From: Acidobacteriota bacterium
GTDB lineage: Bacteria > Acidobacteriota > Terriglobia > Terriglobales > Acidobacteriaceae
Assembly: GCA_021781255.1 (NCBI GenBank)
Contig: JAJXXG010001150.1
Location: forward strand, 1 to 6,724
Direction: 5' to 3'
DNA: 6,724 nucleotides
Shown: one piece after another, positions 1-6,704 of the stretch
Position numbering within the stretch: the first letter of the stretch is position 1
How the letters are laid out: the number at the start of each line of letters is the position of its first letter
Made by a program: the position numbers and the translations under genes
Notes under the pieces: model-generated
What the model was told of the DNA's origin: nothing
Database searches by the model: none
Seen by the model: only the letters and a program-made list of their open reading frames with translations

Positions 1-657
1 CTTTGCTACGTGGGCATGACGCGCGCCATGGACTCGCTCGTCCTGAGCCGCGCCCACTATCGCCGCCGTTACGGCTACGATGCTCCGGAGCCGACCATCC
101 CTTCGCGCTTTCTGGAAGAGGTTCCCGCGCAGTTGGTGGAGAACCTGGGGGGACGCAGTCTGGGGTCCCCACGGACAGGTCTTAGTCCGCGGGGTGAGAG
201 CCCTGCGTGGTCCACTCCTGCCTACCGGTCTCCGTACGGAGCAAACAGAAACCCCAAAAAGCCCGGCAACTTCGAAGGCCACCACTTCAACTACGAAGAC
301 GAGAGCCAGGAGATCCCGCATTCCACCGCGCCGACCCTCTCGCCGCGCCATGGCTCTGCTCCGAAAAGCAAGAGCGCGCAAGCGCCGGAGCCGTCCATCG
401 ACAATATCGCGCGGTTCTTTGGCGGAAAGTCCGGCGCGGGCAGGCCCGGTTCCTTCGCGCGTCCCGCGATAGACACTCCCGCGACTCACGGCGCAACGGG
501 CCTAAAGAAAGGCCAGCGCGTGATGCATGCAAAATACGGCGAAGGCCAGGTGCTGATGCGCGAGGGCGACGGCGAAGACGCCAAGCTGACCGTGCTTTTT
601 GCCCGCCACGGCATGAAAAAACTGATGGAAAAGTTCGCTAATCTGCGCAAAATCTGA
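1..657 (+). CDS. uvrD: UvrD/PcrA-type DNA helicase, C-terminal part (5' end outside window)
   Basis: This is the 3' end of a superfamily 1A ATP-dependent 3'-5' DNA helicase, read in frame from base 1; 218 residues are visible. It opens in helicase motif VI (YVGMTRA), whose arginine contacts the ATP gamma-phosphate in this family, and continues into the usual post-motif segment with PSRFLEEVP. Residues about 50-165 form a Ser/Pro/Gly/Arg-rich, probably disordered linker. Residues about 167-218 match the conserved UvrD/PcrA C-terminal Tudor-like module (KKGQRVMHAKYGEGQV, then the GMKKLMEKFANLRKI tail), known in PcrA to contact RNA polymerase. The role would be unwinding in nucleotide excision or mismatch repair and clearing of replication or transcription conflicts. 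UvrD and PcrA cannot be separated from this fragment. The gene converges with the kinase gene, 129 bp away. Confidence 0.93.
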   Translation, partial: LCYVGMTRAMDSLVLSRAHYRRRYGYDAPEPTIPSRFLEEVPAQLVENLGGRSLGSPRTGLSPRGESPAWSTPAYRSPYGANRNPKKPGNFEGHHFNYEDESQEIPHSTAPTLSPRHGSAPKSKSAQAPEPSIDNIARFFGGKSGAGRPGSFARPAIDTPATHGATGLKKGQRVMHAKYGEGQVLMREGDGEDAKLTVLFARHGMKKLMEKFANLRKI

Positions 658-786
658 CTGTGCCTGCCGCGCCTGCTTTGCCGGATTCAAAGGACTTGTA
701 TTTCAAATTCCACAGCTTCACAGTTGCTGCGATTCTGCGCCGTCGTCCGTGCTGAAACCGATGAAGTGTCGCTTGCAGTTTGTCCG

Positions 787-2160
787 TTACTCTGAAGCGG
801 GGAAACTCATTCGGATGGTTGCGCCGCCGCCCTCTCTGTTGCAGGCACGCAATTCACCTTTGTGCAGCCTCACCGCTCGATCCGCAATGGCAAGTCCTAC
901 GCCGAATCCACCTGTGTCCGGGCTGCGAGCGGAGTCCACGCGAGAGAACGGGCGAAAGATTTTGTCCAGTTGATCTTCCGGAATTCCCGGGCCACGATCA
1001 TTCACTTCGATCTCTGCGCTCCGCTCTCCGCGCCGCATCACTCTAGAAAGCTTGATCTCGATTTGCGATCCGCTCTCGGAATACCGGATCGCGTTGCGCA
1101 CGACATTTTCGATAGCGCGGAACAGCAGCTCCTGGTTGCCAAGAATCGCGCATTCGTCATTGGCGTGAAAGGCCACGGTGCATTGCCGCTGCCGGGCCTC
1201 GAACTCCGCATCCGGAATCATTCGCTCAATCAGGCGATTAAGAGATAGAGGCTCGAAGTTCTCAACCTTCTCAAGCGCTTCCATCGACGATAAGGTGAGC
1301 AGTTGCCCAATCAGCGAATTCAGCCGCCCGGTCTCCCGTTCGATCCGCTCCAGATGCGGCATCATTGACGGTTCTGCATCGTCGCGGGCCAACTCGAGGG
1401 CCACACTGAGCCGGGACAGCGGCGAGCGCAGTTCGTGCGACACGTCTCTCAACAAAAGCTTCTGCGCATCGACGAGTGACTCCAGCCGTTCGGCCATGTG
1501 ATTGAAGTCATGGATCAGGCCGTTAATCTCGTCGCCTGGGAAGATGCGCGATCGCGAGGCGGGGCCGGTCACTCGCGCATTCAGGTTTCCCATTGCCAGC
1601 TCGCGGGCTGCCTTTCTGAGCTTCACAACCGGACGAGTAAAAAGCAATACAAGCACGAACGTTGTCAGGCCGCCCACGACAATCGCCGCCGGGAGCTGCG
1701 GGAACGAGAAGAGCAGCATATCCTGAAGCCAGTTTTCGTTTCTGGGCACATGATGCCGGCTCAGCAGAAACAGATACCGCTTTCCATCTTTCGATGAAAC
1801 CGGCACCTTCCAGATGTATTCGTTGCCAACCTGAATTCCGGTGATGCGCGCAGGAATCGGCGCGCTCGGCTCGGGGCCGCGGTTGACCTCCGGATTGCAA
1901 AGGTTCTTGCCTGCCGCCTCTTCAAGGCCAACTACTTGAGAAATGCTTTGGCCATATGCGCGCAAGGCATCGCAGCCTCCCGCCTCGTAGGCGCGAACGG
2001 CCGCATTTCCGTCATTCCGCAAGCTGCTGTTGAGGGTATCGAAGAAAACGTCCGGACTCCCAAAGTGATGCTGCACGATGAGCGCCGTCGTCGAGATGAC
2101 AAAGATCAGGCTCTGCGCAATCCAGAAGATAATGAAGATCTTGAAGAAAAGGCCACGCAT
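787..2160 (-). CDS. cpxA: CpxA-like sensor histidine kinase
   Basis: A 457-residue inner-membrane histidine kinase that should autophosphorylate and pass phosphate to the regulator encoded just upstream. Visible order: first membrane helix about 7-29; periplasmic sensor region about 30-152; second helix about 153-175; HAMP linker about 175-233; dimerisation/phosphoacceptor H-box DVSHELRSPLSRL with His242; N-box ENVVRNAIRYS (about 351-361); G1 box NDRGPGIPEDQL (about 387-398); F box IFRPF; G2 box GGFGVGLAIADRAV (about 417-430). The H-box and IFRPF regions resemble E. coli CpxA closely, and the length equals CpxA's usual size. The ATG follows an AAGGA Shine-Dalgarno inside the regulator's last codons, and the regulator's stop codon lies 3 nt before it, so translation is probably coupled. 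The periplasmic region carries two cysteines (63 and 88). The stimulus cannot be read from sequence; the E. coli symbol reflects family resemblance only. Confidence 0.93.
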   Translation of the reverse strand: MRGLFFKIFIIFWIAQSLIFVISTTALIVQHHFGSPDVFFDTLNSSLRNDGNAAVRAYEAGGCDALRAYGQSISQVVGLEEAAGKNLCNPEVNRGPEPSAPIPARITGIQVGNEYIWKVPVSSKDGKRYLFLLSRHHVPRNENWLQDMLLFSFPQLPAAIVVGGLTTFVLVLLFTRPVVKLRKAARELAMGNLNARVTGPASRSRIFPGDEINGLIHDFNHMAERLESLVDAQKLLLRDVSHELRSPLSRLSVALELARDDAEPSMMPHLERIERETGRLNSLIGQLLTLSSMEALEKVENFEPLSLNRLIERMIPDAEFEARQRQCTVAFHANDECAILGNQELLFRAIENVVRNAIRYSESGSQIEIKLSRVMRRGERSAEIEVNDRGPGIPEDQLDKIFRPFSRVDSARSPDTGGFGVGLAIADRAVRLHKGELRACNREGGGATIRMSFPASE

Positions 2161-2163
2161 CGT

Positions 2164-2880
2164 TCAGTCCTTCGCCACGGGAGGGTTGAGTTTCACGGCA
2201 AGTTGGTATCCGACTCCGCGAATCGTCTTCACTTGCTCACCCGGAGCCCCGTTCTCGCCGAGTTTTCGCCTTAGGCGGCTCAAGTGCATATCCAGGCTTC
2301 GGTCGAACGGATGGAACTTTCGTCCGAGCACGCTCTCTGAAATCTCCTCGCGCGTGACGACCTTTCCCGGTGAGCGCATCAGAGCCTCAAGCAGCCCGAA
2401 TTCAACATCCGTCAGGTCGATCTTCTCTCCGTTTTGAAAAACGGTTCGAGCAGGGCGGTTGAGCTCAAGTCCTGCGGCGCGCAAAAGCGGCTCCTCCTGC
2501 GTGACCGCGGGACCCGTACTTCTGCGCAGAATGGCGCGCGCTCTTGCCAGTAGCTCACGCGGGTTGAATGGCTTCGAAAGGTAATCGTCGGCGCCGATCT
2601 CAAGCCCAACGATGCGGTCCACGTCTTCTCCGCGAGCAGTTAAGAGCAGGACGCTGACCTGAGAAGCAGCCCGGATCCGCCGTAGCACCTCAAAACCATC
2701 CAGCCCCGGCAGCATCACATCGAGCAAAACCAGCGCAAACGGTTTCTCCAGCGCGGCCTTCAGGCCGGTGTCGCCTCGATGCATGGCGGTGACGTGAAAT
2801 CCATAGCGGTTAAGGTATTCCGTCAGCATCGAACAGAGCTCGACGTCATCGTCAATGAGCAGGATGTCGTCCACTGGCAT
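2164..2880 (-). CDS. cpxR: CpxR-like OmpR/PhoB-family response regulator
   Basis: A 238-residue DNA-binding response regulator. The receiver domain (about 1-120) has the acidic triad D10-D12, phosphoacceptor Asp54 (VLLDVMLPGLDGFEVL), conserved Thr81 (LLLTARG) and Lys103 (KPF). The winged-helix OmpR/PhoB effector domain (about 130-230) contains VLGRKFHPFDRSLDMHLSRL and the wing KTIRGVGYQL, very close to the corresponding CpxR stretch of E. coli. The reading frame runs open to 3003, but MPVDDILLIDDD at 2880 is chosen because it starts right at the receiver's first strand and gives a normal CpxR length. The Shine-Dalgarno there is poor (a purine run abutting the ATG). The gene is first in an operon with the kinase and is divergent from the TonB-receptor gene across a region with CpxR-box-like repeats, suggesting autoregulation and receptor control. 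CpxR family membership is firm; strict orthology is not. Confidence 0.94.
   Translation of the reverse strand: MPVDDILLIDDDVELCSMLTEYLNRYGFHVTAMHRGDTGLKAALEKPFALVLLDVMLPGLDGFEVLRRIRAASQVSVLLLTARGEDVDRIVGLEIGADDYLSKPFNPRELLARARAILRRSTGPAVTQEEPLLRAAGLELNRPARTVFQNGEKIDLTDVEFGLLEALMRSPGKVVTREEISESVLGRKFHPFDRSLDMHLSRLRRKLGENGAPGEQVKTIRGVGYQLAVKLNPPVAKD
2168..2172 (-). promoter_or_regulatory. Shine-Dalgarno site for the histidine kinase gene
   Basis: AAGGA on the minus strand, 7 nt before the kinase ATG and inside the 3' end of the response-regulator gene. Its placement fixes the kinase start at 2160 and points to coupled translation of the two genes. Confidence 0.7.
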
Positions 2881-2987
2881 CTCTCTTGCGCCCCGAAGAA
2901 GCGCGTTCTGCGCCTCGCTTACTCTCACAACCAAGACACACTTTACATTTAGGCTACGCCTCTCGATCCAATGGAATTCAGGGAAAA

Positions 2988-3025
2988 TGTAACAAATTGT
3001 CACGAACGCTAGACACTTTGTTACA
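2988..3025. repeat. 14-bp imperfect inverted repeat, candidate regulator operator
   Basis: The left arm TGTAACAAATTGTC (2988-3001) and right arm GACACTTTGTTACA (3012-3025) are complementary at 13 of 14 positions, with a 10-bp spacer; the outer 9 bp pair perfectly. Read towards GTTACA, each arm matches 10 of the 12 defined positions of the E. coli RstA box TACATNTNGTTACA. It sits 108 bp upstream of the regulator start and 86 bp upstream of the receptor ATG. It most likely serves as a protein-binding operator; it could also fold as an RNA hairpin if transcribed, but no U-tract follows it on either strand. Confidence 0.65.
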
Positions 3026-3044
3026 CAGTTTTACCTTTCGTGAC
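3020..3044 (-). promoter_or_regulatory. Candidate CpxR-type box with 10-bp phased half-sites
   Basis: On the minus strand the pentamers GTCAC (3044-3040), GTAAA (3034-3030) and GTAAC (3024-3020) follow each other at exactly 10-bp steps. The inner pair GTAAA-N5-GTAAC matches 9 of 10 positions of the classical CpxR box GTAAA-N5-GTAAA. A plus-strand pair GTAAC-N5-GTCAC (2989-3003) mirrors it across the inverted-repeat centre. One-helical-turn spacing is typical of tandem OmpR-family dimers. Binding by the adjacent regulator is inferred. Confidence 0.55.
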
Positions 3045-3098
3045 CGCACAGTGCCTTCATCCAATGTCTCCTGAAGATGGCAGTGAATATTGACGTCG

Positions 3099-3106
3099 AA
3101 AGGGAG
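3099..3106 (+). promoter_or_regulatory. Shine-Dalgarno site for the TonB-receptor gene
   Basis: The purine run AAAGGGAG ends 4 nt before the ATG at 3111. It favours that ATG over an in-frame TTG at 3090, which would place this site inside the coding sequence and add seven residues ahead of the signal peptide. It also disfavours the in-frame ATG at 3129, which is too far away. Confidence 0.7.
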
Positions 3107-3110
3107 CATC

Positions 3111-6008
3111 ATGGCAAAACAAGCCATCATGAGGGTGATATGGGGCGCATCTCTCATCTGGGCCGCGCTGGCGGCAGCAGCCCAGGCGCAGACGGGCACA
3201 GTTCAGGGAACCATCACCGATCCCTCCGGGGCAGTGATTCCAACGGCAACCATCACGCTGTCAAATAAAGACCACTTCTCCCGGTCCACTGCGAGCCGCG
3301 GGAACGGCACGTATTCACTAGACCGACTGGAGCCCGGGCGCTACACGATCTCCGCGACTGCCCAGGGCTTTGCTCCGTTCGCAGTACAGAATGTGATGGT
3401 CTCGAGCGGCAAGGTTGTCATCCAGAACATTACCTTGAAGATCCCTGTCCAAACGCAGCAGGTTACGGTAAACGATCAGACCTTGACCGTGGACACGAGC
3501 GCCGAGGACAACACAAATTCAACCGTGATCAAGGGCAAAGACCTCGACGCGCTCTCCGATGACCCGGATGATTTGCAAAACGAACTCACTGCTCTTGCCG
3601 GACCATCGGCCGGGCCCAACGGCGGGCAAATCTATATCGATGGTTTCTCCGGCGGACAGCTCCCGCCAAAGTCCTCGATTCGGGAGATCCGCGTCAATCA
3701 GAATCCCTTTTCGGCGGAATACGACCAGTTGGGCTACGGACGCATTCAGATTATGACCAAGCCTGGAACCGAAAAACTCCACGGCATGTTCATGATGAAC
3801 GGCAATGACTCCGCATTCAATTCGCTCAACCCGTTCGTGGCCAGCGAACCGCCGTACTACTCCACCTTTCTTATGGGCAATGTCAGCGGCGCGTTGACCA
3901 AAACCTCATCCTTCTTCGTGAGCGTCTTCGATCGCAACAACCAATCGAACTCGATTATCAATACACCATACTTCGACCGCGCGACCGGCCTGTCCGAGAC
4001 CTACAGCGAAGCCCTTGCCAACCCGCAATCGCGGCTCGATTTCAGTCCGCGCTTCGACTTTCAGCTAGGCGCCAAAAACACCTTGAGCGCTCGCTACATG
4101 TTTGACCGGCAGAACGACACCAACGACGGCATCACGACATTCACCCTGCCAATCCAGGCCTACAACATGAGCAGTACGGGAAATACCCTGCAAATCAACG
4201 ACACGCAGATGATCAGCGCCGGCGTAGTGAATGAGACCCATTTCCAATACATGCGCAACAGCAGCAATCAGGCTGCGCAAAACAACACACCCACGGTAAT
4301 GGTGGAGGGAGCGTTCACAAGCGGCGGAAACAGCATGGGCGTTATCCGAGACCTGCAGAATGGCTATGAGTTGCAGAACAACACCATCGTCAGCAAAGGA
4401 GCCCATGCCATCAACTTCGGCGGGCGGCTTCGCTTCACGCGCGACTCCAACTACACCATGTCGGGCACCAACGGCCAGTACATTTATACGTCGCTCGCCG
4501 CCTACCAGGCGGAGACGCCGGCGCAGTACACCGTAACTCTAGTAAACAGCCCGGCGGCGCTGGCCGACTACTACGACGTTGGCCTCTACTATCAGGACGA
4601 CTACAAATGGCGTCCCAACTTCACGCTGAGCTACGGCCTTCGTTACGAAACGCAGAACTGGATCGGCGACCATAACGACTGGGCCCCGCGGCTCTCGTTT
4701 GCCTGGGCGCCCGGCACCCGCGGGAACAAGCAGGGAAAGACAGTGATCCGCGGCGGATATGGATGGTTCTACACGCGTTTTGCTGAAACCAACATCCTGA
4801 ACGCGATCCGCCAGAACGGCGTGAATCAGCAGCAGTACGTAATCAATGCTCCCGGCTTCTACGAGGCCGATGGTAATCCGACGCCCGGGTCGCCGTTGTT
4901 CACATCCAGCAGCACTGCCTCTCCAGCCATCTATCAGATTGCTCCGAATCTCAAGGCCGCCCTCACTATGGAAGCAGCGGTGGGAGTTGAGCGCACGGTA
5001 GGTAGATTTGCGACCGTTTCCGCCACGTATATTAACTCTCGCGGCGTGCACCAGTTTCTCAGCGACAACATCAACGCCTATGATCCCGCCACTTATTCCT
5101 GCACCTCAGCCCCGCCTGTCACCTGCACAGGCACACGGCCATTAGGAGGGAACGACAATATCTATGAATATGAATCCGGAGGCGTCTTCAACCAGAATCA
5201 GTTGACGGTCAACTACAGCGTGAGCGCAAAGCACGTTTCCCTCTTTGGTTTCTACATGCTGAACTTTGCCAACGCCGATACTTCTGGCCCCAGCTATTTC
5301 CCCTCCAACCAGACCGATCCCGGCGCCGACTACGGCCGCGCCAGCTTCGATGTGCGCAGCCGGTTCCTGTTGGGCGGAAATCTCACGGGCCCCTTTGGAG
5401 TCTCCTTCAGTCCCATGATGGTGTATAACTCGGGCTCGCCCTTCAATGTCACCATTGGAACGGACAATGGGGATAACCAGTACAACCAGCGCCCCGCATA
5501 TGCAACGGCCGGTACGGTCAATCCCGTGACAACCGCTTATGGCACTTTCGACCTGAACCCGGCATGGAACCAGGCCCGCATTCCGTATGACCTCGGAACC
5601 GGGCCACACCAGTTCAGCATGAATATCAGGGTCGCTAAGACCTTTGGCGTTGGGCCAAAGGTTACAGGGGGATCCAACTCCGGCTTCGGCTTTCCTGGCG
5701 GCGGTCCGCCCCCAGGTGGGCCACCGCCCGGCGGCCACGGACCCGGCGGCATGGGCGGCCTTGGCCCCGGTGGATTAAGCGGCAACAGTGGCCGAAATCC
5801 ATTCATGATGGGACAAATGGTCCCCCGTCGCTACTCGCTCACCTTTGCTGCCATGGGAAGAAATATCTTCAACAACGTGAATCTGGCGGCGCCGATGGGA
5901 GTGCTGGAGTCGCCGTTGTTCGGTGAATCGAACGCTCTTGCCGGTGGCTTCTTCGCTTCGGCTGCATCCAATCGCAGCATCGATCTGCAGGTGTCCTTCA
6001 GTTTTTAG
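3111..6008 (+). CDS. TonB-dependent, Oar-like outer-membrane receptor with carboxypeptidase-regulatory-like domain
   Basis: A 965-residue outer-membrane beta-barrel protein. Residues 1-26 form a Sec signal peptide with likely cleavage after AQA. Residues about 29-111 are a carboxypeptidase-regulatory-like beta-sandwich (GTVQGTITDPSGAVIPTATI ... LEPGRYTISATAQGF). A plug-like segment follows (about 115-222, with IYIDGFSGGQLPPKSSIREI and NPFSAEYDQLGYGRIQIMTK), then a barrel of aromatic-rich alternating strands to the end. The C-terminus IDLQVSFSF ends in Phe, as expected of a BAM recognition strand. No clear TonB box was found, which is common in Oar-like proteins. Only two cysteines exist in the mature protein (664 and 672), and residues about 853-894 are Gly/Pro-rich. 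The family takes up or binds large substrates such as glycans or peptides; the ligand here cannot be inferred because no SusD-like, enzyme or transporter gene lies nearby. At 965 residues it is shorter than the roughly 1,100-1,200 I recall for many acidobacterial relatives. The divergent CpxRA-like genes suggest envelope-stress or two-component control. Confidence 0.92.
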   Translation: MAKQAIMRVIWGASLIWAALAAAAQAQTGTVQGTITDPSGAVIPTATITLSNKDHFSRSTASRGNGTYSLDRLEPGRYTISATAQGFAPFAVQNVMVSSGKVVIQNITLKIPVQTQQVTVNDQTLTVDTSAEDNTNSTVIKGKDLDALSDDPDDLQNELTALAGPSAGPNGGQIYIDGFSGGQLPPKSSIREIRVNQNPFSAEYDQLGYGRIQIMTKPGTEKLHGMFMMNGNDSAFNSLNPFVASEPPYYSTFLMGNVSGALTKTSSFFVSVFDRNNQSNSIINTPYFDRATGLSETYSEALANPQSRLDFSPRFDFQLGAKNTLSARYMFDRQNDTNDGITTFTLPIQAYNMSSTGNTLQINDTQMISAGVVNETHFQYMRNSSNQAAQNNTPTVMVEGAFTSGGNSMGVIRDLQNGYELQNNTIVSKGAHAINFGGRLRFTRDSNYTMSGTNGQYIYTSLAAYQAETPAQYTVTLVNSPAALADYYDVGLYYQDDYKWRPNFTLSYGLRYETQNWIGDHNDWAPRLSFAWAPGTRGNKQGKTVIRGGYGWFYTRFAETNILNAIRQNGVNQQQYVINAPGFYEADGNPTPGSPLFTSSSTASPAIYQIAPNLKAALTMEAAVGVERTVGRFATVSATYINSRGVHQFLSDNINAYDPATYSCTSAPPVTCTGTRPLGGNDNIYEYESGGVFNQNQLTVNYSVSAKHVSLFGFYMLNFANADTSGPSYFPSNQTDPGADYGRASFDVRSRFLLGGNLTGPFGVSFSPMMVYNSGSPFNVTIGTDNGDNQYNQRPAYATAGTVNPVTTAYGTFDLNPAWNQARIPYDLGTGPHQFSMNIRVAKTFGVGPKVTGGSNSGFGFPGGGPPPGGPPPGGHGPGGMGGLGPGGLSGNSGRNPFMMGQMVPRRYSLTFAAMGRNIFNNVNLAAPMGVLESPLFGESNALAGGFFASAASNRSIDLQVSFSF
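5667..5792 (+). repeat. Gly/Pro-rich low-complexity coding segment in the receptor gene
   Basis: Residues about 853-894 of the receptor are dominated by Gly and Pro (for example GGGPPPGGPPPGGHGPGG, with PPPGG occurring twice in tandem), followed by Gly-Met-Gly-Gly-Leu and Gly-Pro-Gly-Gly-Leu stretches. The segment separates the strand QFSMNIRVAKTFG from RRYSLTFAAMGRNIFN, the third-last and second-last barrel strands by my reading. The frame is intact through it. The GC-rich repeated codons may make it prone to length variation. Confidence 0.8.
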
Positions 6009-6133
6009 CGAGAAGCCATAGAGCAAAATTCCCCGCAGGCGTTTCACGTTCCGTTTCTGTGGCTGAGATGGCAAAAACTTCTGCCCTGAGTTCAGTCGGG
6101 ATTCCCGCACCAGCTGGGGCCAATCGGATACGC

Positions 6134-6691
6134 TCACCGGGATGCAGGAGTTTGCACTGGCGCTTCCGTGCTTTTTTGTGCAACGCCAAGCACGGGCAAA
6201 GTAACGTCTTCGGCGACAAAGGCGCGCACTTCTGTCCCCTCCCTGATTTCGCCGGTTCGAGCGTCCATTGCGACCGCCAAACCCGCAAGGCCAAAAAGGG
6301 CAGCGCCTGCGACGGCCGTACCCTTGTTTATCTTGCCCTTGTCGGATTGTGCCCCGCTCAGCTTGATGCGCCGATCTCCTAAGCGTATGTAGTCGATCTG
6401 TATAGCAACCTCGTGCGGGTTCTTCTTGTCGCCTTCCTTTGCTTTTCCCACCGAGACAGTTCCCAGCACGCGCGTGTTTCTGGGAACCAGCACCGCATCG
6501 TAGACAATCACGTCGCTGGCCACCACCAGTTCTACGCGGTCTCCGATGTGGGCGTTCTTCGAGGTGGGCGTCTGCGCCATCTTCAGATCTATTTCTGCGC
6601 CTTGGGGGAGAACTTCTGTTGCGGAAAAAGATTGCGCAATGATGCTGCCCGCGCTCACAAGCAAAAAAGAACAGGCAAACAGAAACTTCAT
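6134..6691 (-). CDS. Secreted hypothetical beta-rich protein
   Basis: A 185-residue protein whose function I do not recognise. Residues 1-19 look like a Sec signal peptide (MKFLFACSFLLVSAGSIIA, cleavage before Gln20). The mature part starts with a beta-strand pattern, LPQGAEIDLKMAQTPTSKNA then IGDRVELVVASDVIVYDAVL and VPRNTRVLGTV. This is the arrangement, from my memory of acidobacterial genomes, of small periplasmic or secreted proteins annotated only as hypothetical. Residues about 124-142 form a Gly/Ala-rich hydrophobic stretch (TAVAGAALFGLAGLAVAM) that could be a glycine-zipper membrane segment or a buried helix. A final strand EGTEVRAFVAEDVTL and a polar tail follow. No catalytic motif is visible. 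The ATG at 6691 has a strong Shine-Dalgarno 6 nt upstream. The gene converges with the receptor gene, 125 bp apart, so the two are not co-transcribed. Confidence 0.85.
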   Translation of the reverse strand: MKFLFACSFLLVSAGSIIAQSFSATEVLPQGAEIDLKMAQTPTSKNAHIGDRVELVVASDVIVYDAVLVPRNTRVLGTVSVGKAKEGDKKNPHEVAIQIDYIRLGDRRIKLSGAQSDKGKINKGTAVAGAALFGLAGLAVAMDARTGEIREGTEVRAFVAEDVTLPVLGVAQKSTEAPVQTPASR

Positions 6692-6697
6692 GGCCGG

Positions 6698-6704
6698 CCT
6701 CCCT
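6698..6704 (-). promoter_or_regulatory. Shine-Dalgarno site for the secreted hypothetical gene
   Basis: AGGGAGG on the minus strand with a 6-nt spacer to the ATG at 6691; near-consensus, and it fixes the start. The promoter must lie at or beyond the right edge of the window. Confidence 0.75.

Larger units (their letters stand above)
2881..3110. promoter_or_regulatory. Divergent regulatory region between the CpxR-like gene and the TonB-receptor gene
   Basis: This 230-bp non-coding stretch separates two divergent genes, so promoters for both the two-component operon (leftward) and the receptor gene (rightward) should lie here. Its middle (about 2970-3040) is clearly more AT-rich than the flanking genes and holds the inverted repeat and phased pentamers listed separately. 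I could not identify a sigma-70 -35/-10 pair with confidence on either strand. The best leftward candidate is GTGACA with TGAATT at 17-bp spacing, and its -10 element is weak. Short open frames crossing the region have no supporting start signals and are treated as non-coding. Confidence 0.75.

Noticed and set aside
662..676. GC-rich repeated GCCTGC motif just after the helicase stop codon
   Set aside because: The two copies are direct, not inverted, so they do not form a terminator stem; two 6-mers this close can arise by chance in GC-rich sequence.
2935..2957. Further TTTAC/TACA-like half-sites nearer the regulator gene
   Set aside because: A single TTTAC occurs at 2942-2946, but no partner lies at 10-bp spacing on either side, so it is not counted as a regulator box.
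2881..3003. Longer response-regulator reading frame with 41 extra N-terminal residues starting at 3003
   Set aside because: The extra residues have no receiver-domain character and would extend through the operator region. The internal ATG at 2880 begins exactly at the receiver's first strand and gives the normal family length.
3077..3268. Small His-rich open frame starting at an ATG ahead of the receptor gene
   Set aside because: It overlaps the receptor start in another frame, lacks a convincing ribosome binding site, and its composition is a by-product of the receptor's signal-peptide codons.
5142..5738. Long minus-strand open frame (198 codons) opposite the receptor gene
   Set aside because: It lies entirely antisense to a well-supported barrel-coding region, has no recognisable domain or start signal, and is typical of GC-rich shadow frames.
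6097..6107. Small hairpin CGGG-ATT-CCCG in the gap between the receptor and the secreted protein genes
   Set aside because: The stem is only 4 bp and no T-run follows on either strand, so it does not support an intrinsic terminator call.
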